Origin: Tenebrio molitor
Taxonomy: Eukaryota; Arthropoda; Insecta; Coleoptera; Tenebrionidae
Length of the DNA stretch: 64,000 bases
Assembly: GCF_963966145.1 (NCBI RefSeq)
Contig: NC_091053.1
Span: forward strand, 3,720,001-3,784,000
Direction of reading: 5' to 3'
The stretch's first letter is position 1, and each line of letters begins with the position of its first letter. This document shows positions 21,425 to 32,657 of this stretch, piece by piece. Below the pieces are notes generated by a model. It saw only the letters and a list, made by a program, of their open reading frames with translations. It did not search any database and was not told where the DNA came from. The position numbers and the translations under genes were made by a program.

Positions 21425-23418
21425 TTACCTTCTCTTTTTTTGAAGAGAATAATAAACAATTTCAAAGAAAAACAAAACAATTGATACGATAATAAGTGCT
21501 AAATATATGGCCAATTCCAAAATAAAAGACTCAAAACGTATGATGCTTGTATCGTCTTCGTTGATAATTTTTTTCGAGTAGACGTACAGATTGCTCTTTA
21601 ACAGCGCCTCCTGTTCCCAAACTTGCAACAGACCTCCTGAAAACAAAACCAATTAATTTTCTCAACTGTATTGTTTCGCAAAACCGCGAAAAGCTTACCG
21701 CCCATGACCTTTTTTATGTGGATACTAAACCTGTCCACAAAGGGAGCGTCAGTCTTGAAGAGCCAAGCGTGAGGAGTTACACCGAAGAGCTGTGTCGAAA
21801 AGCGTTCTAAAAGTTTGCTGTGCCCATCATCAGAACAGTATATTTTCGAATGCAAGAAGTTTAGAGTGACTTCTCCGGCAATCAGAGCTTTGTTGTTTCC
21901 AATGTAATGGTGCAAGTCGCACATGCCATTCTCCCATATGGTGCTGGGTCTGTGAAAGACACTTTCATAAATGTTGATAATATTTATTACTAGCTACAAG
22001 CCTGTTTATGAGTGATTCTTCCTCTTCGAGGAACATTTGTATATAACTTCTAGTTTTGTCTAGTGCTATTTCGTAACCTTCGTCGACTAGTTCTCCGAAA
22101 GTTGTCCGATATGTGGGTGTAGAAACCATCAAAGAAGACAGTTTAGATTTATAAATTGCATTGACTATCATTGAAAAAATCCACCAACTCGCTAATATAA
22201 TAAAAACTGGTGTCTCTACTTTTTTGGGGAAACGGTTTTTTACGTTGACGGGTTGTTCAAACATGGTTCTCACAAACCCCTACAAGAACAATTATGTGGA
22301 AATAAGAAGTAACCATTGTGATCCAAGTTCCTCACTGTACATAATGTCAGAAACGACAGTTCGGCATTGCTTTTGGAGTATTTTGTCATCAGGTATATCA
22401 GTAGTGTCAGCGAGAGCCCTACAGCAACTAGGCAAATGTTCACATTTAAATTGAACGATTCGTAATAGAGCAGTCTTTGATACAGTGGTTTTTGATAAAT
22501 AAATATGACAGCCAGCTTTTCAAACCTAATAACGCAACTGAATTGTACTTTCTTGCGGCGTTTGCTAGTCATCGATAATCCCCCGATACCAAAATCGAAT
22601 TTTCCAGAGACTAATCCTTCAATTAAAGGCCTATAGCTTTGGTCAGTGGCTTCGATCAGTTGAAAAGAAAAATTTAAAGCACGGCTTAATGTTGCCAACA
22701 GTTGGTATTCTGAACCGATTGCCTCGTTGCAAATTGTTGTCTTTGCCACTTTAGACTTGTTAATGCAGTAAATATATGGAAAGTAGTCTACATAAACGAC
22801 CTTCATTACGTGTCCCACGAAGTTGTCAAAATTATTTGGAAACCACTGATCGGAACTGTTTAGAACTTCTCCTGATTTCAATTTTTGAAGAAGCGTTAAT
22901 CGCCCACTCATATCTCCACAGTAGTAGCAAATTGTGTAAACGCTCTTTACTCGGGTGTAATTAATAACGATGATTCTTCCAGATTTATTTAGATTTGGAA
23001 TTAGACGATAGTTGGCAGCAAACATTTTAAATTCTGTAGGTTTTGTCAAAAACATGATCACGTCGTTGGAGTTGATGTTGTTGCGTTGGGTGTAGTTGGA
23101 GAATTTCAACGGGTTTTCGAAAACTATCACGTTGAGACATTTAGAAGAGCCGAGTTTTGCTGTCGGGGTTTTTTCGTTTACGTCATGATTAACTATACTT
23201 GTTAAGGTAGAGTGCAAAGCAAGAAAATTGTTGACTACATCTTGAGTGGTATTATCAATGTGAATGATCAAGTTATACTGTTGGTACTGGTTTAAAACAT
23301 TGACAAGTAGAGAAAATCTGTTTGAAGTGTTGAAAGTTAAATGAAATTTTGTCAGGTTTGCTGAAAATACGGATGCTATAGCAGTTGCTGTTAGGTAAAT
23401 GTGTGCTTTTAGAAGCAT
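21425..23418 (-). CDS. Ionotropic receptor, gene G, 4 exons, 607 aa, GC donor in intron 2
   Basis: Exons: 23418-22336, 22279-22002, 21949-21699, 21636-21425; introns 56, 52 and 62 nt. Intron 1 uses GTGAGG and TAG; the frame stop near 22270 lies in this intron. The intron 2 donor at the conserved place reads CAG followed by GCTTGT, so it must use a GC-AG pair or be damaged. With GC, exon 2 is exactly 278 nt and joins exon 3 in phase (AG+A), as in all paralogues. MLLKAHIYLT opens the signal peptide. ICYYCG is present, S1 has SMTSKRRK with the arginine kept, TM1 precedes intron 1, FEQP follows it, and TM3 is followed by SKLSSLM. TM4 (LAIYLALIIVSIVLFFFEIV) lies in exon 4. Probably functional, with some doubt from the donor. 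Confidence 0.82.
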
Positions 23419-23710
23419 TGTTAGTTTGTTACTAAAAGGAAGCAGTCGAGCAATGTTAATTATAATTTAGTAAATAAATGTTTGTTTGGCAGGGTGAGTC
23501 AGTATAGTGGAGTTATTAACTAAATGGAAGGAGTAATATCTTATATTTTCCAATTAAAATGTCCGCTTCATTGTTATTTTCATACAGTTTTTCAAAACAA
23601 AATTGCATTAATTTGAACAGTTGAGGGTTTTTTTCGGTGGCCATTTGACAACACAACAACAAATATTTGGAATTTAAAATGTTACTACAAGTATGTATCT
23701 TTTAATTTCG
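23419..23710. other. 5' flank of gene G
   Basis: About 290 nt with no gene. This is the outer edge of the receptor array; no further IR exon is visible to the right. Confidence 0.5.
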
Positions 23711-24000
23711 TATCCCACCTCCACCCGGCGGCACGGCAATTTTGCCGGAGTACATACACTATTACGGATAATACTATCAAGTAATAGTGCAGTGCTTATC
23801 AACATAATTACCGGCGTCTCGTCTCCACATTTTGACTTTTTTGTGTTTTATGTTCTGTGTCAATGTTAAGGAATTTCCTCACGATGTGACATGAGTATAA
23901 TAATATACCTTTTTGAATTTCAACCACCAATGTGTTCTCTAAGTCCAAAATTTTTAAATTTTTAAAAAGAGATTGCGGTACTATGCCTGTTGCTGAAATT
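23711..24000 (-). mobile_element. 5'-truncated copy of the RLE-type retrotransposon
   Basis: The reverse complement matches the last 90 or so codons and the 3' UTR of the element at 42.4-44.7 kb, ending at the same 3' sequence (GGTGGAGGTGGGATA). Similarity stops abruptly at about 24000, the usual 5' truncation of target-primed reverse transcription. The 3' UTR hairpin (CACTATTAC with GTAATAGTG) is preserved exactly. Confidence 0.88.
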
Positions 24001-24184
24001 TAATGTCTTTGCTTTTTTTTTATCTGATAAAAAATATTTCTATTCAGAAATTCATCCATTAACTGCGGGATGGACAAAAATAAAACTGTGCAAAATAAGA
24101 TGACTCAACATGACAACAAATCGTACCTTAATTGTTGATGTGATTAGAAATGGTATTTTTCTTTGCTAAAACTGGGATCTTTGC

Positions 24185-24313
24185 AATAGTTATTTACAGT
24201 ACGAGAGAGGAAGGTAAAGCTTTTGTTCACGCGAAGACAGTGGGCGAAAGTGAAACCTTCACCCACTGGTAACTATGGATACAAACTCACTTTCTAAGAA
24301 GGTATAGAACAAA
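24185..24313 (+). mobile_element. Internally deleted relative of the Crypton-bearing insertion
   Basis: The left half (AATAGTTATTTACAGTACGA...TTCACGCGAA) matches 9481-9536, and the right half (GTGAAACCTTCACCCACTGG...GAACAAA) matches about 10380-10456. The two are joined at GCGAA, a motif present at both deletion endpoints. The 129-nt unit therefore looks like a deletion derivative that kept only the two ends. Confidence 0.6.
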
Positions 24314-25017
24314 AATAATTTTCCTGAACACTTGGGAAGATAATAATCCATGAGCATGAGCATCAAACCGGTGCAAATTTTATTGATGGTTTTCTCTTTG
24401 GTGATATAAAACCACTATTTTTTAAATGATGCTAGTGTTATTTTGTTGTCATTATAAAAATGTTAGAGAAGTCAGGTTTCCCCTCTGTTTCATAAAAAGA
24501 TCTAAGTATTTCTGGAAAGTTTTTATTTGTGTTTGATCAAAAAAGAACAATCGAGTTCTTTTGAAAAATACATGTGACATAATTGCAGCTTAACAGATGA
24601 AAATCGATATCAGTTTACCACAAATACGTAAAGCTCTTCGGTAGTAAAATATTTCTCCGATTTCGTAAGTATGCAACACAGCCGGGTATATGGCAGCTGC
24701 CAATAATTCTGCAGGGATTCACGGCTCTTATTTACCCTTCATGTCAAGGAATTTCCAAATAATCCTCGTATAACTAGTGTTTTTTTAGTAATAAAATATA
24801 CTGTCCATTTCGTTAGTTTATCATGCTTTATCATGCCCTATTTTAAAAATATATGTAGTAGCAAGCCAAATATTTCGAAGGTAACAAAAGTTAGATGATG
24901 TGTATATGTATTGATTTCTCAAAAACCAATACTGATCAGTTGTATTTAAAAAAAATTTTTAGTAGCTGAGGACGTAACCATAACCCAATCAGTTTGGGCA
25001 TCTTATGTGCTGACGTA

Positions 25018-25640
25018 ATAGTAGATTATATCATTAAGAGTAGAAGTGAGTCTTTTTGTGTTAAGCCCGGAGATGGCAACTGGGCGAAGCACAAAAAGAC
25101 CTGCTCTGAAACGGATCACAAAAAAAATTGGACGTGAACTTGTTTATTTTCTTTTGCTGCAAATACAGTAAACTTACAAATTTTAAAGCAACAGTAATTT
25201 GTAGATCTCTTGTTGCAATATTATTAGTACTTGAAGGTTCAATGATATTAGTAAAGTCTACTAACGTCTAAAGTTTACTTTTTAACGTTGAACGGCCATC
25301 TTGCTATTTTTGATTTTGACATATGTCATCCGTGCACATGGGTGACTCGTATTACGTCACAGTGGCACCGGTTAAATATTGGCTAATAATTTCGTTATTT
25401 CGCTTTTTTTAAATAGAAATGATTTAATTATTAAATATTTCGTGTAATAATAATTATTTATAAATAAATCGTGAGAAATGCTTCAAATGACCTTACATTT
25501 GAGTCGGCCGAGTCGCTTGTGGACATTTCAGCTCCTAGGATTTCAAGTGTTTTAAGTTCGGTAAAAAAAAACACACTTCAACCGTTTCTATAGAGATACG
25601 CAAAGGCATGATTTTCGACCGCTTGAAGATAAAAAGAATT
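25018..25640. repeat. Dispersed repeat, copy 2 (inverted relative to 16 kb)
   Basis: Reverse-complement copy of 15990-16499. The terminal foldback (AATAGTAGATTATATCATTA...) is shorter here, and about 110 extra nt lie near 25440-25565. No coding capacity. Confidence 0.75.
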
Positions 25641-26597
25641 TTCGTAAAGAATCACAACAATAAAATATATTTAAAGAATAGTTAAAGTCATATTTTTTTT
25701 TGTTCATGCTCCAGTTTTTTTTAATTAAAAAATAATGTTTCCCACTTTGTATACAAAGTGAATAACAAAAACATCGAGGTGAAGTCTAGCTTTTTAATAA
25801 AATTTACGAAACCTTCGAGCACTAGACATAAAGCGATACATTCTAATTAAAATTCCCGGGATCAAAAACGTCTACCTATGTCAGTTTCACTCGTAACAGG
25901 ATACAAACAAATGTAAAATACAGTGTCAAACTTCAAAAGGGTGGTATTTTTCGCTTTTGTTTATTTATTTTTTTGCAAACAGTTTGTAAACTCTTCTGTA
26001 CTGTTGATTTTTTTATTTCAAGTCAACAACGTGACAACAAGTTTTTTGTACAACATAAACAAATTCATTATTGCTTTTGTTTGAACTTTGACAAAGCTGA
26101 CATACATTTTTTTTAATAATGCGAAATTCTCCCAAAAAGTAAATTCTATAACGGAATAATGTCAATTATTATTTATTACAACAGTGTTTGTTTTTTAATT
26201 TAATACGATGATATAGATTTTCGAATTACCTTCATAATTAATATTTCACGTAGGTATCGCAGTTTTGTTTGCAGCTGTAGAATAAATTAGATTCGTTTGT
26301 TTGGTGCAATATCAATTGAAAATTAATTATAAACGGACTTTACAGTGAAGCAGAACAAAACAAAATTAAAGATAATTCTTTTTCTCCGTAAAATACAGTA
26401 GCCAAATAAATTAGATTTTATTGCCGCCAGTAACTGAATATTTATCGCAACGATCGTCTAATAAATGGTCAAATTTGTTGAAAATATTATTTTGAGTGAA
26501 CAAAAATGGTGGATGCGCCGGGAAAACTTACGATTCAAACCTGAATGACACAGTATGTGTTTCTACTCCTATTAATAATACATTTGTTACAGATACG
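25641..26597. other. Non-coding AT-rich stretch
   Basis: No gene, RNA or element end is recognised. There are long T-runs and only trivial frames. Confidence 0.5.
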
Positions 26598-26870
26598 TCT
26601 ACTGTTAAGTAATGCTATGCGTTACCCACGGCCATGAGTGATGACTGATGATTCATTATTCCTACAACTTGCATAATATGTCATAATTATATGCTTTGAA
26701 ACGTCAACACCTGTGTACGTTTTTGAAATTTACGCGTCGTAAAAAAGTATCGTATTCACTCGCGGGTAATGGTTATTGCTCGCTCAGATGATTGCAGCAC
26801 TCGCACACGAGTCTTATCACAACCTTCACCTCGCGAGTAATACCCACCATTACACCCTCCCTCACTAATA
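26598..26870. repeat. Diverged dispersed repeat, inverted copy at 28.7-29.0 kb
   Basis: ACTGTTAAGTAATGCTATGC, GTTACCCACGGCCATGA and a second block (GTATCGTATTCACTCGCGG...) match in order the reverse complement of 28680-28965 (AGTAATACTATTCATTACCC...). Both copies contain ACTCGCG-type mirrored motifs. Probably an old foldback element. Confidence 0.5.
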
Positions 26871-28679
26871 TTTGATTTATTAATAGCTGCTAGGTACAAA
26901 ATGACATCTAATTACGTCCATTTCAATTTGTATTTCGGAATAAATTTAGTAATTAATGGAAGTACAATTGTCAAGTGACATGTTACAAACCGCCCTGGCA
27001 TGCAGCCTGCATTAACCCACAAAGACCTAATGACCGTACAATCATCGATTGTTCCTATTTATAGCCGTCAATTTCCAAGATTTTAAATGACAAAAGCACC
27101 CTTTTCGACGGAGGGTGCACGTTACGTGCATGTGCAATCCGCGTTTTAGGGGTCACGGTTCAACGACCGCCTAGACTGCAGCTATTCCCGGATCAATAGC
27201 TCAGTTTCCTTAATTTGCATCACCTGGTCCACAATCAAACAAGAAAATGTCGCTTCCATACGGGGAAGATTGTCTCTTCATCCTGATTTTATTTATGAAA
27301 GGAGAGGGTTGAAAGCGGAGAGTTTCGGGGCAAATATTGATTTTCAAGCCAGAAATGTCCCAAAGTAACGGCTGGCGATTTATGGTTTTGTCCCAGGTCT
27401 ATTCCTGGAGAATGTGATTGCACCGGATCCTTTTCCCGGTGCATTTTGATCAGCCGAGGAGGTTTCTTTCGCCGCTGACACTTTACCGGATTGGACCTCA
27501 ACAATTTAATTAATTTATGACGTAATTAAATGTTACGTCTTGTTAATTTGGTCGTGCGATAAATTCGAAGAGGTTTGGTTTGTAACAAGTTTACTAACTG
27601 GAAATCTAATTTTCTCGGCGATAAATTTGTTGCAATAAAGTAGAATAGTTGAAATGATAGCGGCAGAATAATGCGGTGTGTTTTGTATTGTGAACTACAA
27701 CACTGAGAGATACAAAATATACAAAAATAAAATAACAGACAGACACGATGAAGAAGATCGCCGCTCGAGGGTTTCACGAACATTATAAAGTCAAATATCA
27801 GGATCAGGGTGGAGCGGTTAAAGAGGAAAGACTCGATTATTTGACATGTCAATGTTTTGTCTGAAATTGTATTTGAGCACATCGCAACAACAGGTTCTCG
27901 TCTCTTGGTTCTTGCTTTAATAATTCATTTCTAACCTCGAAAATTGAATTCTTAATCAAGTTGATTTATATCTCGGTTTAAAGAATTTTTAATTTTCACC
28001 AGGAATAAATGACGCCAGTTACAAGGGTCAAATTACGCCGTCATCAAATTTAATAATGTTATTAGTCCTGAGGATTTGTTAGATTTTACTTCAATGCAGA
28101 TGTGGTAATTACGAAAATTGCAGGAGAGTATCCTTGGTTTCGTAAATATCCTAAGTGAATTTCGATGGAACATAAAATGTGATGTTTTATATTCGAATTA
28201 ATTTTAACAGTTCGCCTGATCCAAAAGGAGTCCTTGTAATGTACGAGTACTTATATTTTTTTAGGAAATTATAATAGTGCGAATTTTGGTTAAAAAATTG
28301 GTCTAAACTTGTAGCTGGTTGTTGGATACCTAATTTTTACTTAGGTACCTAACAATGCACTATAGAATTCAAAATAAGGTAACTATCTTTAATGCCAGCA
28401 CTTTTGTAAGAAAAAATCTTTGAAAATACATATTTTACTCCGTCTTGGCTAGTTTTATTTAAATATTTCAAATTTTTTTTACGTTTTTCCTTCTTTTGAG
28501 TAGATTTAACAAAATTTCCAAAATGTGTAAACTTTTTAGTGAACAAAATCTAAAGAATATATTTTTTTTTACAAAGAATAATGTGATTAAAAGTGAGAAT
28601 GTACCAATTGCAAACATAGTGCACCTAAATTTGAGAAAAAGATTTTTGTTTGGACTATGACTATGCAGTTCCAGTCCTT
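26871..28679. other. Non-coding stretch
   Basis: No gene is supported. Small minus-strand frames at 27289-27504 and 27526-27882 have no family features. Composition is somewhat less AT-rich at 27000-27500, with no clear function. Confidence 0.45.
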
Positions 28680-28965
28680 CCGCAAATGTATAGTATTCAA
28701 CGAGCGTGTAATGAATGATTGCTATTCCTACTCATGAAGCTGTCCCTAATTGAGTAATAGCCACTCCACGCGAGTAGAATGCGATTATTTATTACTTCAA
28801 TTTAACAGAAAACTTTGATTCTAAATAATGTAATTTCAAAATAACTGTGACATATGAATATTGCGCTATATTATAGCAACTGTATAATCTTTGCGATGGT
28901 GTAATGAGTAGTTAATCATGGTCGTGGGTAATGAATAGTATTACTTTACAGTAAACGAATATACC
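28680..28965. repeat. Diverged dispersed repeat, copy 2
   Basis: Reverse-complement relative of 26598-26870. The shared blocks are in the same order but mismatched, so the copies are old. It abuts the long-TIR element that begins at 28960. Confidence 0.5.
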
Positions 28966-29700
28966 TGAAAAAAAAAGACCAGTCCATTACTCCCTTATTT
29001 ATCGGTGGATTTTAAATGGTTGTGAATAAACTACATAAGGACCTAATAAATCCACGTATAGCGAGCCCTAAGGGCTTCAAGGCTAAATTGTTGAAATATT
29101 TTTTTTCAAACGAGAACATATACTTTTTTTTAGTAATTCTGATAGAGATTATCATTCTGAAAACAACAATGTATCACAAGTATAACCTCACATAAACAAA
29201 AACAACACCAAATTTTGAAACAAATGACGAGCACCAAGCGAGAAGCTATCAAAATGCATTGCGTTACAGTGTAATAACCAAATTAAGTTAGCTGGAAAAA
29301 CAAATGGCAAATAATAACATGAGATTGCTCAGAGATGCCCCCAATGTTTAGTGCAAAATGGAGCTCAGTTTGAGCATAGACGATAATAACGTTTTTAGAA
29401 TTTGCGTCTCTAATAGGTCTATTATTGTATTCAATTTGGAGTCGTTTATGGCTATCTATTAAAGCACTCGTGGTTTAATGGATCTCTAAGAAATTTTTTA
29501 TCAATATTTCAGTGTATTATGGTCATTTACACCAAAAAATTTCCAATATTAATATTTAAACTCTACTTTTTAACATTTGTTGCAGATGTAGTTGCATCCA
29601 TTACTTTGAATTACCAATTAATACAAAATTCCCTAGAATTTGAAAATTTAATTTTTTTATTTAAAAATTAATACAAGGGTGCAAATTCTAAAAAATATCA

Positions 29701-29830
29701 TAAAAAACTCGTTTTATAAGGGCATTGACGCACTCGTCCCATAGAAAACTCCCCTACGGCTCATTTTCTACACTTGGGAGTCGTGCGCCAAATCAATCCT
29801 TATAAAACTCGTTCTTTAATATACTGTTTC
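29701..29830. repeat. Foldback repeat
   Basis: AACTCGTTTTATAAGGG...GCACTCG is mirrored by GGGAGTCGTGCGC...CCTTATAAAACTCGTT. Arms are about 45 nt. Similar CTCG/TTATAA hairpins occur at 40.2 and 59.0 kb. Confidence 0.65.
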
Positions 29831-29903
29831 TCTACTTTTTTTGTATTTTTGGTATGTAAGTGTACATTTATGATACATTGTTGTTTTCATATACATATAA
29901 TAT

Positions 29904-30981
29904 ACCAAGGGACAGATATATTGCCGGAAATTTTTTCGAGCAGGCCTCACACACGAGTGTTTGTAGCAAGAAAATTTTCCCTAGGTCAATTATATCGGAA
30001 ATTTTGAGCGACAAACACGAGTGTTGGACTGCAAGAAAAAATTTCTGGCGATATACAGTGAGCGGCAAAAGTATGGAATAAATTCCTTAAAAATTAAACA
30101 AAATTTTTTTCAAAAAAATCCTTCGACAGGTCAATTTTAGTTTATAAAAATACATGTTTTAGTACCAAAAAAAATTCCAAGCAGTCATTTGTTTTCGAGT
30201 TATGACGTCATCGATACTTTTTTTAAATGAAAATCCCCTATTTTTTTTCTTGATTCTGATAGCCCTTTTAATTGTCTAAATGACAGTATGAAAATTTTGT
30301 TATCTTACATAAGGAAATTTTTGAGAAAAAAAATAATAAAATAGGAAAAAATTAATTTTATAACGAACAAAAACAAGTCAAAAACTGTGTTAGTAAGTAC
30401 TTAAAATTATGGAATTAAATGTTCGAATTGCCATCCCCCAGCTTTTTGACAATAAGCAAGTTTATGATGAAATTCCCCATGTTTTAGTTTTATCACAGCA
30501 CCCAATCAAAATTAAAACATCTATACGTTTCTGTTAAATGAGTCATTTTCGAAAACGTTTTGTAAAACAAATAACACATAGGAATGAAATTGATGGTAAC
30601 ATTTGACTGTTTGATTTACCTACTTGATTTTTTGACTTGTTTTTGTTCGTTATAAAATTTATTTTTTCCAACTTTATTATTTTTTTTTCTCAAAAATTTC
30701 CTTATGTAAGATAACAAAATTTTTATAGTGGTATTTAGACAATTAAAAGGGCTATCAGAATCAAGAAAAAAAATAGGGGGTTTCCGTTTAAAAAAACTAT
30801 CGATGACGTCATAACTCGAAAACAAATGACTTCTTGAAATTTTCTTTGATACTAAAACATGTATTTTTATAAACTAAAATTGACCTGTCCAAAGATTTTT
30901 TTGAAAAAAATTTTGTTTAATTTTTAAGGAATTTATTCCATACTTTTGCCGCTCACTGTATATCTGTCCCGAGGTATATTC
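29904..30981. mobile_element. Hairpin element split by a Tc1-like MITE
   Basis: TATACCAAGGGACAGATAT at the left is mirrored by ATATCTGTCCCGAGGTATA right after the MITE. The roughly 150-nt interior is itself mirrored (GCCGGAAATTTTTT...CACGAGTGTTTGTAG against CAAACACGAGTGTTG...AAAAAATTTCTGGC). The MITE at 30054-30960 sits at its right edge. Confidence 0.6.
30054..30960. mobile_element. Tc1/mariner-type MITE, about 330-bp TIR
   Basis: The ends TACAGTGAGCGGCAAAAGTA and the mirrored copy CTTTTGCCGCTCACTGTA lie at TA sites. The arms (30054-30385 and about 30625-30960) are inverted copies over about 330 nt with few mismatches. Landmarks shared by both arms include CGAGTTATGACGTCATCGAT, GGGCTATCAGAATCAAGAAA and CCTTATGTAAGATAACAAAA. 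No transposase remains. The GGCAAAAGTA terminal core resembles Tc1-like ends. Confidence 0.88.
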
Positions 30982-31334
30982 GGAAGAGAATCGCCCGAAA
31001 AATTTTTTCCCTAGGGAAAATTTCCGCTTAATTAAATTGTGATTGGTTGCTATTCAAACAATTCGGAGTTGTGATTTGTCAATATAAATCATGTGATATT
31101 TGAAGTCGATTCTCGTAATAAAAAATCTCTATTAGAATTACTAAAAAAAGTTTGTATTCCTATTTGAAAAAAAATATTTTGACAGTTTAGCCTAGTATGC
31201 TTAAGGCTATAAGTGAATTTATTAGGTTCTTATGTAGACTATTCACAACCATTTAATTTGGTGTATAAATAATTAAATTCGACCAATAAATAAGGAAGTT
31301 ATGGACTCGTTCTTTTTTTAGGGACACCTGTATA

Positions 31335-32520
31335 ATGAATGAAATAACTGAAATAAATATCTGGAAATGTCATTTATATTTTAGTTTCACATAACAGACT
31401 TCATAATGTTTTGCTGTAAAATAATCTAAATGCTAAACGTTTATTTGACAGTTGAAAAATCATCTCCCTAAAATTCAAAATATAATGAAAAATTGCAGAA
31501 TACTTTTCGTTGTCATAAATTAGAATTTTGTCTTTTAAATTTTGACTCATATAAATATGTCGTCCTTTCTTTCTCTCGGTTTATTTCATTTTTGTTAAAT
31601 CATAAATTCTCATTTCTTTAAGCCCACACGAATTCACACCGCATCATTGTCAGTGGGTTCATTATCTTGATAAGCGTCATAAAAATGCAGTTCTGTGCAA
31701 AACAGACGCAACTGTCAATCCCGTTTACGCAAAAATCACAAACCTCTGACGCAGACGCCTCCAATGACTCGATTTTTTCTATTTTCGATTGATAGTTTGA
31801 AACAGTGCGATCGACATTATCGCTTCCGCAAGCAACGTAAACGTATCGTGGCGTGACGTGAATGAATTTTTCGATTCATAAAAACGGCAGCCGTTAACAC
31901 ACATTTTTCATCGATTTTCGATGGTGTCGGTCGTCTCTTATCTTGGGCATCGGCAGAATGTTTCGGAACGCTCGTACTTAAACTTCCGCAGGAGTTGATC
32001 AAGGTTTTATTCGATTTGGCATTGATACAAAACTAGACGCCTCGGTGTCTCTGGGTGCATAATAAATTTCTTCCGGAGAAAACTCAGACGAGAAATCATG
32101 TATTAAGCGCGGAAGCGGAGTCCCGGAAAATGTCGGTGACCCATATTTAATTTCCTCCAAGTGTGGTTGTGGAATATTGAATATAAGGAGGTTTTCCTGA
32201 GAAATATTTACGACTGAAAACTTTAAAATTGAATTTGTTCTCAAAATAAAAATCATCAAATTGAAGGGTAACGATTAATTTATCAATGTGATAAGGTTTT
32301 GTACAAATACAGGGTGGTCTCTACATTGCATTAAGAACTGCGTCAGATGGCGCTGATGGTACGTGATGTGCAGTTTTTCTTGAAGAAAATTGAGGTTATC
32401 TCGCCGCCTTCGTTCCGCGAGAAAACCCATTAAGCACTCATTTAATTTCGAAATTCCGTTTCCGGGTCCAAGCCCGGCTAGCTGCGACCGTTACGAGCAA
32501 AGTTATAATAAGGACATTAA
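31335..32520. other. Non-coding stretch
   Basis: No gene is clearly supported. Minus-strand frames at 31817-32002 and 31999-32259 have more balanced composition than their surroundings but no recognised domain and no strong splice context. A lone TACAGGGTGG end near 32309 has no partner. Confidence 0.4.
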
Positions 32521-32606
32521 TCATCCGGGGGGGTAAAAATCGTCGAGAGCGAGGGCGCCACCTCGCCACCTACTCCTAGTGCAAGAAAGAATCTCCTCGT
32601 CCTTAC

Positions 32607-32657
32607 CTCGTGGTCCTGCAGCTGCTGGCGGCACATATGCGTGGACACACTCCGCAT
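32607..32657 (-). CDS. Candidate first coding exon (17 codons), unrecognised gene
   Basis: On the minus strand an ATG at 32657 opens 17 codons (MRSVSTHMCRQQLQDHE) that end at a near-consensus donor, GAG followed by GTAAGG, in phase 0. It sits in the only GC-rich, CpG-containing block of the window. I do not recognise the protein. Support is the donor, the open frame and the composition only; the next exon was not found in this window. It could equally be the end of a 5' untranslated exon. Confidence 0.35.

Larger units (their letters stand above)
28960..31334. mobile_element. Long-TIR element (about 190-bp arms) with nested insertions
   Basis: The left arm (about 28960-29155: TATACCTG..., AAATGGTTGTGAATA, ATATTTTTTTTCAAA, TTTTTTTAGTAATTCT) is the reverse complement of the right arm (about 31135-31334, ending GGGACACCTGTATA). 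The interior has no transposase frame. It contains a foldback at 29701-29830 and the nested structures at 29904-30981. A non-autonomous element of unassigned superfamily. Confidence 0.8.

Noticed and set aside
31817..32259. Minus-strand protein-coding exons
   Set aside because: Two short frames with plausible composition, but no domain, no strong splice sites and no matching neighbour exon.
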